Shown here: in pieces, positions 58,020 to 64,000 of the stretch
Position numbering within the stretch: position 1 is the stretch's first letter
How the letters are laid out: each line of letters begins with the position of its first letter
Assembly (NCBI GenBank): GCA_017461565.1
Contig: JAFTXQ010000004.1
Location: forward strand, 62,001 to 126,000
Source of the DNA: Oscillospiraceae bacterium
GTDB taxonomy: Bacteria > Bacillota > Clostridia > Oscillospirales > Ruminococcaceae
DNA: 64,000 nucleotides
Direction of reading: 5' to 3'
Made by a program: the position numbers and the translations under genes
Notes under the pieces: generated by a model
The model's input: only the letters and a program-made list of their open reading frames with translations
Told to the model about the DNA's origin: nothing
The model's database searches: none

Positions 58020-59525
58020 ATGGCAAACGAAGAATTAGAAGTAACCGAAATCTCTGCGGAAGAGCTGGACGAACAGCACCGCATAAGACTTGAAAAGCTT
58101 ACCGCACTCAAGGAAGCAGGCAAGGACCCTTATACAATAACAAAGTATGACGTATCTATCTATAATCAGGAGATACGTGACCGTTTTGAGGAGCTTGAGG
58201 ATACAGAAGTAACTATCGCCGGAAGAATGATGACCAGACGCATCATGGGCAAGGCAAGCTTTATGGATCTGCGTGACAGCTCCGACAGGATGCAGGTATA
58301 TGTACGCCGTGATGATGTGGGCGAGGATACCTATGCCGAGTTCAAGAAGTGGGATATCGGCGATATCATCGGCATCAAGGGCAAGGTGTTCCGCACCAAG
58401 ATGGGCGAGATCTCCGTTCATGCGGAGGAGATCAAGCTGCTGTCCAAGTCCCTGCTGCCCCTGCCCGAAAAGTGGCATGGCCTTAAGGACAAGGAGGAGC
58501 GTTACAGAAAGCGTTACCTCGACCTTATCGCTAATCCCGAGAACAAGGATACATTTGTAAAGCGTTCTCTTATTCTGCGTGAGATCAGAAACTTCCTTGA
58601 TTCCCATGGCTATATCGAGGTAGATACACCCGTTCTTCACACACTGGAGATCGGTGCGGCAGCACGACCCTTCAAGACGCATCACAATGCGCTTGATATT
58701 GATATGTACATGAGAATAGAGACCGAGCTGTACTTAAAGCGTCTCATCGTAGGCGGCTTCGATAAGGTATATGAGGTTGGCCGTATCTTCCGTAACGAGG
58801 GTATGGACGCTACTCACAATCCTGAGTTCACCTCTATCGAAATGTACCAGGCTTACATCGACTACTTCGGCATGATGGATCTTATCGAGGATCTGTACAG
58901 GACCGTTACTCTCAAGGTATGCGGAACCGATACCGTTCCCTATATGGGTCACGAGATCGCAGTAGGCAAGCCCTGGGAACGCCTTACAATGATCGAAGCA
59001 GTCAAGAAATATGCAGGCGTTGACTACTTTGACTGGGCAGACGATGCAGCGGCAAGAGCCTGCGCAAAGGAACACCACATTGAGGATGAGCTGGACGAGA
59101 ACTCCACAAAGGGTCATGTTCTTATCGCATTCTTTGAGGCGTTTGTTGAGGACAAGCTCATTCAGCCTACCATCATCTATGATTATCCCGTAGAGAATTC
59201 TCCTCTCGCAAAGAGAAAGCCTGAGTTCCCTGCATTCACAGAGCGCTTTGAGTACTTCATCAACGGCACAGAGTTCGGTAACGCATTCTCCGAGCTTAAC
59301 GATCCCATCGATCAGCGTGAGCGTTTCGTAAAGCAGGTGGCTGCAAAGCGTGCTCAGGGTGGCAACGACGCTCAGGTGGACGAGGACTTCATAACAGCAC
59401 TTGAATACGGTCTGCCTCCCACAGGTGGTCTTGGCTTCGGCTTTGACAGACTTGTAATGCTGCTGACAGACTCCGCAAGCATCAGAGATGTTCTGCTGTT
59501 CCCCACAATGAAGCCTATAAGCTGA
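58020..59525 (+). CDS. lysS: Lysyl-tRNA synthetase (class II)
   Basis: The 501-residue protein has an OB-fold anticodon domain (residues 60-170), class II motif 2 (FRNEGMDATHNPEFTSIE, about 262) and motif 3 (GLGFGFDRLVMLL, about 477), plus ENSPLAKRKPEFPAFTERFE in the catalytic core. It charges tRNA-Lys. Preceded by greA in one operon. The ATG at 58020 is behind AAGGAGGA. Confidence 0.97.
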   Translation: MANEELEVTEISAEELDEQHRIRLEKLTALKEAGKDPYTITKYDVSIYNQEIRDRFEELEDTEVTIAGRMMTRRIMGKASFMDLRDSSDRMQVYVRRDDVGEDTYAEFKKWDIGDIIGIKGKVFRTKMGEISVHAEEIKLLSKSLLPLPEKWHGLKDKEERYRKRYLDLIANPENKDTFVKRSLILREIRNFLDSHGYIEVDTPVLHTLEIGAAARPFKTHHNALDIDMYMRIETELYLKRLIVGGFDKVYEVGRIFRNEGMDATHNPEFTSIEMYQAYIDYFGMMDLIEDLYRTVTLKVCGTDTVPYMGHEIAVGKPWERLTMIEAVKKYAGVDYFDWADDAAARACAKEHHIEDELDENSTKGHVLIAFFEAFVEDKLIQPTIIYDYPVENSPLAKRKPEFPAFTERFEYFINGTEFGNAFSELNDPIDQRERFVKQVAAKRAQGGNDAQVDEDFITALEYGLPPTGGLGFGFDRLVMLLTDSASIRDVLLFPTMKPIS

Positions 59526-59561
59526 TACGCCGCTGTGGCTGCGGCTATTTACGAATAACCA

Positions 59562-59588
59562 AAGCCGCCGCAAGAATTGCGGCGGCTT
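59562..59588 (+). terminator. Hairpin after lysS
   Basis: A perfect 12-bp GC-rich stem (59562-59573 with 59577-59588) with a 3-nt loop. There is no T-run, so it may stop ribosomes or protect the 3' end rather than terminate efficiently. Confidence 0.6.
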
Positions 59589-59642
59589 AACGATTACCGA
59601 TGAAAATTAGGTGGATATAACCACTTGCAGGCAGGAGGCACT

Positions 59643-60434
59643 ATGTCGAATAAATATGATGAGGAGCAGGAAAAGCTCCGTGAAAAACGTGAGCTGCTGA
59701 AGCTGAAGCAGGGTCTTGTGGAGGAAAGCGATATACTCGAAGAAAAGCACGAGCGCATAACCCATCAGGATCTGAAAGGCTGGGCTAAGGTCAGCAACTT
59801 TTTGTATCACAACAAGGTTCCGCTGATAGTTCTCACTGTTGCGGCACTTGCCGTGGGCTATATCACATGGCAGACCATAACAAGGGAGCGAAACGACCTG
59901 TATATCCTTGCGGTCACCACTGACAATGCCAGCGGACTTTACACAAAGCTTGACGATATCGAGACTACCTTTGAAAAGTATTGCCCAGATTACGATGGAA
60001 ACGGCTACGTTCATGTCGGAGTCAACTACATCAATCTGTCCACTGCTGCGGGTGTAAACCAGTACAGCGACTCAGAAAACTACAAATTCAGCTCTGAGGT
60101 GTTCACAGGAGACAGCCAGATGTATATCACCGATCAGGGAATAATTGAATTGATGAACGAAATGGCAAACGGCGAGGTCCAGTTCTTTGTGGACTTCTCC
60201 GAGCAGTATCCCGACGCCATTCTTTATGAAAATCAGGGGCTTCAGGTAAACACATCGGAGTTTGCAAAAGAAGCACGCTGGACGAGCTGTCCCGATATTG
60301 TGGGCATATATGTCCGTGATGAGTTTAAAAATATGACAGGCAACGACGACGGAGCAAAAGAGCAGCGCCGCCGTGCCCTTGAGGTATTCAACAATATCGT
60401 TACGGGTAATATTGTAAATCCCGATAACGAATGA
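59643..60434 (+). CDS. Uncharacterised membrane-anchored protein
   Basis: The ATG at 59643, behind AGGAGG, gives 263 residues: a highly charged helical N-terminus (residues 2-45; EEQEKLREKRELLKLKQG), one membrane helix (about 57-75) and a C-terminal part of about 185 residues outside the membrane with mixed alpha/beta character and an EQRRRALEVFNNIVTG helix. Topology is uncertain. Function is unknown; it is not obviously a transporter or enzyme. Confidence 0.65.
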   Translation: MSNKYDEEQEKLREKRELLKLKQGLVEESDILEEKHERITHQDLKGWAKVSNFLYHNKVPLIVLTVAALAVGYITWQTITRERNDLYILAVTTDNASGLYTKLDDIETTFEKYCPDYDGNGYVHVGVNYINLSTAAGVNQYSDSENYKFSSEVFTGDSQMYITDQGIIELMNEMANGEVQFFVDFSEQYPDAILYENQGLQVNTSEFAKEARWTSCPDIVGIYVRDEFKNMTGNDDGAKEQRRRALEVFNNIVTGNIVNPDNE

Positions 60435-60577
60435 TCGTCAGACTCTGCACTCCGACAGAAGCTCAGCCGTAGCCGTCGTTGGTGTCGGCGATATTGGCTG
60501 TGGACTGCCATCCTCCGACGTACCGCATCTCAGCAAAACATCGCTGACGTTACGTTCGGTATAAACAGGGCGTTTTC

Positions 60578-61021
60578 TCACAGATACTGCTTAAGGTGAT
60601 CGCAGAATTGCTGCTCTCTTTTCAGCAATGCATCTGCATCGCTTTTTATGCGCTCCTCCGCTTTTGACGAACGGTTCAGTGCGTGCTGCATATCGATAAT
60701 CCCCATCGTGGTACCTCTTACCATCAGTTCAGCCAGCTTCTGCGGGCTGTTGTCTGCCATGGTCTTCATCTGGATGCCCATTTTCGCCATCATTTTGGTG
60801 TAAGACGGATATGGCTTCGGTACACTGCCACGGCGCACAAGCTCTGTGCGTGCCTGCGACGCCACACTACGATAACGCTCTCGTTCGGCAGCTATCTCAT
60901 TCCTGAGCTTTTTGTCAGTGCAGCATTTCAGCACATCACCGCTGGATTCGTATGCCATATCGGCATTTTTGTAGACGCTCTTCAGTATTTCTGAGCTTTG
61001 TCTGTTTTTAAAATCATTCAT
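60578..61021 (-). CDS. Uncharacterised all-helical protein
   Basis: The 147-residue protein has four predicted amphipathic helices (for example ILKSVYKNADMAYESSGDVL, EIAAERERYRSVASQARTEL) with Glu/His placement that recalls ferritin-like four-helix bundles (DUF2383 type), though clear metal motifs (ExxH) are missing. No signal peptide or membrane helix. Function unknown. Confidence 0.55.
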   Translation of the reverse strand: MNDFKNRQSSEILKSVYKNADMAYESSGDVLKCCTDKKLRNEIAAERERYRSVASQARTELVRRGSVPKPYPSYTKMMAKMGIQMKTMADNSPQKLAELMVRGTTMGIIDMQHALNRSSKAEERIKSDADALLKREQQFCDHLKQYL

Positions 61022-61118
61022 AATATCAACCTCTCTCGGCAGAATTCTTCTTTCTGCCTTTCGGGTTTAGTATTACACGGTTTTGCAAAGTTATTATTTA
61101 TTTTGAAAGGAATCATCG

Positions 61119-61700
61119 ATGAAAAGACAATCCTTTGCCATGCTGCTTCTTAAGGGCGTGGGATATATAGTTCTGGGAAACGTAATGTGCCTGTTTATGA
61201 CGATGGGACTTGCCATGTTTGGGGTTAATATGTTCACCAATATCCTCGCCATGCTGTGCGGCACTGCGATATTCTATATGCTGGTGTTCACCGTTGCGTG
61301 GAAAGACGGTAATGCCGAGCGTACACTGCTGAAAAACGGCAGGGTTGAAAAGCCACTCAAGTATCGCTGGATACTCATCGGAGCAGTGATGTTCGTTATT
61401 GCTGCTGCGCCATCAGTGGTGCTGCTTCTCAATAAGCTGTTCTTCCCCGAGGAGGATACTCTTTATCTGTACCGCTTTATCAGCGGAAGTGCTTTTCCGT
61501 TTATCAACACCTTTGTCCCTGCGGTAGTAACAGAAAACGAAGCCTGGATGCCGACTACCTTACGTCAGATCGATAATATGAGCGCCTTGTTTCCGACATT
61601 GATGATCGCATATTATGCTCTTATTCCCGCTGTAACTCAGCTTGGTTATTATATCGGGTTTACAGATAAGCTAAATACGGATAAGATAATGTATAAATAA
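61119..61700 (+). CDS. Uncharacterised four-helix membrane protein
   Basis: The 193-residue protein has four hydrophobic segments (about residues 8-30, 40-57, 85-105, 150-175) and a short Asn/Lys-rich tail (LNTDKIMYK). Basic residues (KRQSF, WKDGNAERTLLKNGR) mark cytoplasmic loops. I do not recognise a family. A terminator follows the gene. Confidence 0.6.
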   Translation: MKRQSFAMLLLKGVGYIVLGNVMCLFMTMGLAMFGVNMFTNILAMLCGTAIFYMLVFTVAWKDGNAERTLLKNGRVEKPLKYRWILIGAVMFVIAAAPSVVLLLNKLFFPEEDTLYLYRFISGSAFPFINTFVPAVVTENEAWMPTTLRQIDNMSALFPTLMIAYYALIPAVTQLGYYIGFTDKLNTDKIMYK

Positions 61701-61711
61701 GATTGCGCATG

Positions 61712-61752
61712 AAAAATCGCCTCAGAAGTTGCTGGTTTCTGAGGCGATTATT
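61712..61752. terminator. Bidirectional terminator between membrane protein and HD-GYP gene
   Basis: A perfect 13-bp stem (61715-61727 with 61737-61749), a 9-nt loop, A-run before and TTATTTTTA after. Confidence 0.9.
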
Positions 61753-61770
61753 TTTATGCAAATGAGTAAT

Positions 61771-62973
61771 TCAGTCTGCGTATCTTGGATAATCTCCACC
61801 GTAAACGCCTGTGACCATCACAGAAAGGAAACGGAAATCTGTGCTGAGATCTATCTCCTCGCCGCTGTTCTGTCCCTGTATCCTTACAACAGGGCGAAGA
61901 ACGGTCTGATTGGTCTGGATAACAATTGCGTGCCTTCCGTCGGAAAGGCTTACCATAGTACCCACAGGATAGGGATTAAATGCCCTCATAAATGCTGAGG
62001 TGACATCAAAGTCAAAATGTGAGCCACAGGAACCAAGGATGTATTCCTCCGCTTCCGCAACCGACCACGGCTTTCTGTAAGGTCTGTTTGAGGTCAGCGC
62101 ATCAAACACATCACACACTGCAATGATCCTTGCTATCAGCGGTATATCCTTGCCTGTTATTCCTGTTGGATAACCCGAGCCATCGTATTTTTCATGATGG
62201 AAAAGCACACCAGACAGGATATTTCCTGAAAAGTCTCCGTCAGCGCTGTTTTTAAGGATATTATAGCCGATAAACGGATGACGTTTAATCTCATTGAACT
62301 CCTCGTCGGTCAACTTACTTGGCTTGATGATTATATCATGATCGATGCTGGATTTTCCGATGTCATGCAAAAGTGCAGCGACAATGACCTCTTTCGAGTC
62401 ACGCTTTGAAAGTCCGAGCTGTGCCGCTACGCTTGTAGCAAGCATCGCCACACGCAGGCAGTGCTTGTAGGTGTAATCATCATAGTTCTGAAGCGCTATC
62501 ATCTGATTGCCGAGATAAGTAGAGTCATTGCCGATATCAACAAGTATATCGTCCGCAATGTCATTGACCTTTTTAACAGCCTCCTGTGACAGTTCCTTGA
62601 TCTCCTCGTGCTCGCTGAAGATATCATTCAGCTCAGTCAGCGCTTTTCCGATGTGCTGGTTTCTTACCTCGTCGGCAGCCGGAGCAGGAGGAATGTAAAC
62701 AGACTCCTCCTGTTCTTTTTGCGACTCTTCAGGCGTCACTGCCTCGGGGTGGTTGATATGTTCTTCACGGATCTCGGGCTTAGCCATCACCGCCTGCTTG
62801 TCACCTATGATAGTGACGGATTTTATGCCCTTCTTACGGAGCATAGATATCATTTCGGCAGTAAGGAATGTGCCCCTGATGAGCAGGGTGCGGTAATCTG
62901 TGGCTGAAGTGGTAGCTACATCCCTTGCAAGCACCATGCCTTCTTTGAGGTTATCTACCGGTACAATAATCAT
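61771..62973 (-). CDS. HD-GYP domain protein, predicted c-di-GMP phosphodiesterase
   Basis: The 400-residue protein has a small N-terminal domain (1-70, DUF3391-like), an acidic/Pro-rich linker and an HD-GYP domain (about 150-320) with LLHDIGKSSIDHD and HHEKYDGSGYPTGI (the GYP motif), so metal and c-di-GMP residues are intact. HD-GYP enzymes hydrolyse c-di-GMP to pGpG/GMP. It is co-transcribed with an upstream nucleotidyltransferase (39 bp). It may lower c-di-GMP for flagellar motility or pili. Confidence 0.93.
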   Translation of the reverse strand: MIIVPVDNLKEGMVLARDVATTSATDYRTLLIRGTFLTAEMISMLRKKGIKSVTIIGDKQAVMAKPEIREEHINHPEAVTPEESQKEQEESVYIPPAPAADEVRNQHIGKALTELNDIFSEHEEIKELSQEAVKKVNDIADDILVDIGNDSTYLGNQMIALQNYDDYTYKHCLRVAMLATSVAAQLGLSKRDSKEVIVAALLHDIGKSSIDHDIIIKPSKLTDEEFNEIKRHPFIGYNILKNSADGDFSGNILSGVLFHHEKYDGSGYPTGITGKDIPLIARIIAVCDVFDALTSNRPYRKPWSVAEAEEYILGSCGSHFDFDVTSAFMRAFNPYPVGTMVSLSDGRHAIVIQTNQTVLRPVVRIQGQNSGEEIDLSTDFRFLSVMVTGVYGGDYPRYAD

Positions 62974-63012
62974 AAGATCACTCCAATGCTGTTGAAAATA
63001 CCTTACTGCTCC

Positions 63013-63918
63013 TTATTTCCAGAGCGGATCGGTATAGGTTCCGCTGTTAACGTTGTTGATCAGCGTGAGCTTCGCCTGTTCAACATCAGCAGCATAAGTG
63101 ATGCCAAACCATTTGCTGTCGGTCGTGAGATTTCTCATGGTATAACCATTGTGACGAATCTCTGCGTCAACTGCGTCTGCGATCGTAAGCTCTGCCTTAG
63201 GCTCATTCCGGTCAAGTTCCTCAAGAAACTCGCAGAAGCGCTTTTCAAGCTTCGGCATGAAATCTGCGCCAAAGCCCCACATACTCATGGATACAGTATC
63301 ATACTCGTCAAGAGTGCGGGTCTTGCCATTGTAGTTGCCTGTAATAACGCCGTTTTCGTCACGCTTTATCTCACGTGTTTCCTCAACGCTGCACAGCAGA
63401 CCCATATCGTTGGCTTTACATACGCCTCGGTTTACGCTGCCATATTCCGAAAGGGTATTCTTAAGCATAAATCCTACCGAGCATCCATCTGCATCGAAGT
63501 TTGAGAGGAAGCCGCCAAGTCTCAGAAATGCGTCACGTCCGTAAAAGTCATCGGCGTTTATTACTGCGAAGGGTCCATCCAGAACATCCTTGCAGCACCA
63601 CAATGCATGAGCGGTTCCCCAGGGCTTTGTGCGATCAGGGAAGTCGCCGTTGCGGCAGGGCAGGATATCGGGAGACTGGAACACATACTCAACAGGGATA
63701 TGCTGTGCGGTGCGCTCGCCGATAGTGCTTTTGAAAAGCTGTTCGATATCCTTGCGGATTATGAATACCACACGGTCAAAGCCTGCTTTTATTGCATCGT
63801 ATATAGAGTAGTCGATAAGGAGCTCGCCCGAGGGTCCCAGAGGCTCAAGCTGCTTTATTCTTTCTCCGAAGCGGGAACCCATTCCCGCAGCAAGAACTAC
63901 CAACGTAAGTTTCGCCAT
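63013..63918 (-). CDS. Sugar nucleotidyltransferase (NTP_transferase family)
   Basis: The ATG at 63918 gives 301 residues starting MAKLTLVVLAAGMGSRFG, the NTP-binding GxGxRxG motif of glucose-1-phosphate uridylyl/thymidylyl-type transferases, with NADDFYG (metal Asp pair) near 120. It activates a sugar or sugar-like phosphate to NDP-sugar. The precise sugar cannot be told. A short hairpin is in the gap to the upstream gene. The GTG/ATG further upstream in frame lacks a ribosome binding site. Confidence 0.87.
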   Translation of the reverse strand: MAKLTLVVLAAGMGSRFGERIKQLEPLGPSGELLIDYSIYDAIKAGFDRVVFIIRKDIEQLFKSTIGERTAQHIPVEYVFQSPDILPCRNGDFPDRTKPWGTAHALWCCKDVLDGPFAVINADDFYGRDAFLRLGGFLSNFDADGCSVGFMLKNTLSEYGSVNRGVCKANDMGLLCSVEETREIKRDENGVITGNYNGKTRTLDEYDTVSMSMWGFGADFMPKLEKRFCEFLEELDRNEPKAELTIADAVDAEIRHNGYTMRNLTTDSKWFGITYAADVEQAKLTLINNVNSGTYTDPLWK

Positions 63919-63977
63919 GGTGTTTCCTCCTGTCATTTTATCCTGCCGGCTGCTTTGACAGCCGACAGGTCGTTTTA

Positions 63978-64000
63978 TTACTTAAGTCCTTCAATAGATT
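63978..64000 (-). CDS. C-terminal fragment of a gene running off the window
   Basis: The minus strand reads seven codons ending ...SIEGLK and TAA at 63978-63980. The remainder lies outside the window. A 10-11-bp imperfect hairpin (CCTG-CGGCTG type, about 63952-63979) follows. Too short to name. Confidence 0.35.

Noticed and set aside
1..64000. CRISPR array, insertion sequence, prophage, tRNA or rRNA genes.
   Set aside because: No regularly spaced repeats, transposase, integrase or phage structural genes were recognised, and no tRNA-like T-arm or rRNA sequence was seen on either strand.

Overview
The window looks like a chromosomal segment of a spore-forming, flagellated Clostridia species close to Ruminococcus/Oscillospiraceae. 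The grounds are the Firmicutes order flgM-flgN-flgK-flgL-DUF6470-fliW-csrA-fliD-fliS, a complete monoderm type IV pilus (T4P) set without a PilQ secretin, the spoVAC-spoVAD-spoVAE genes, RNase Y, a YabE-type G5/3D protein, consensus sigma-A promoters with 17-bp spacers, and a major pilin whose N-terminus resembles the Ruminococcus albus CbpC/PilA pilins. The genus is inferred from protein character only. No rRNA, tRNA, CRISPR array, insertion sequence or prophage was seen.

Layout. 1-7.8 kb: late flagellar operon on the minus strand, headed by flgM behind a consensus sigma-28 promoter that overlaps the terminator of the neighbouring pilin gene. 7.8-22.8 kb: T4P locus in two minus-strand blocks, pilB-pilT-major pilin-second prepilin, and pilC-pilM/N fusion-pilO-three large minor pilins. 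The prepilin peptidase gene lies between them on the plus strand. 22.9-33.2 kb: mixed chromosomal genes (ADP-ribosylglycohydrolase, rpsF-ssb-rpsR, YabE-like, Nudix, acetyltransferase, DUF2339). 33.3-33.8 kb: a gene-free stretch with the form of a structured RNA gene of about 470 nt. 34-46 kb: dcd, a kinase-like gene, spoVA genes, comFB, a Na/Pi cotransporter, an M23/SpoIIQ-like protein, a glycosyltransferase, a CDF exporter, an XRE membrane regulator and rny. 46.4-64 kb: pyrE, a CofE-like protein, an orphan FliD-like protein, the metG-tatD-CBS cluster, a CdaR/PucR regulator, ftsEX-ctpB, greA-lysS, and an HD-GYP protein with a nucleotidyltransferase.

How it fits together. Two surface machines sit side by side: flagella (with the FliW-CsrA post-transcriptional switch and FlgM anti-sigma factor) and T4P. 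Several genes suggest cyclic-dinucleotide control: an MshEN-type N-terminus on PilB, a ComFB protein and an HD-GYP phosphodiesterase. The T4P minor-pilin operon is unusual: two of its proteins carry matching Cys/His modules and one is an 881-residue PilX-like protein with a probable beta-helix. The most interesting unexplained items are the RNA-like transcription unit at 33.3-33.8 kb, the Cys/His modules, the sigma-28 promoter nested in a terminator, a short orphan transcription unit at 25.5 kb, and 11-bp-periodic regulator boxes near the Na/Pi transporter (Pho-box-like) and the yabE-like gene (WalR-like).
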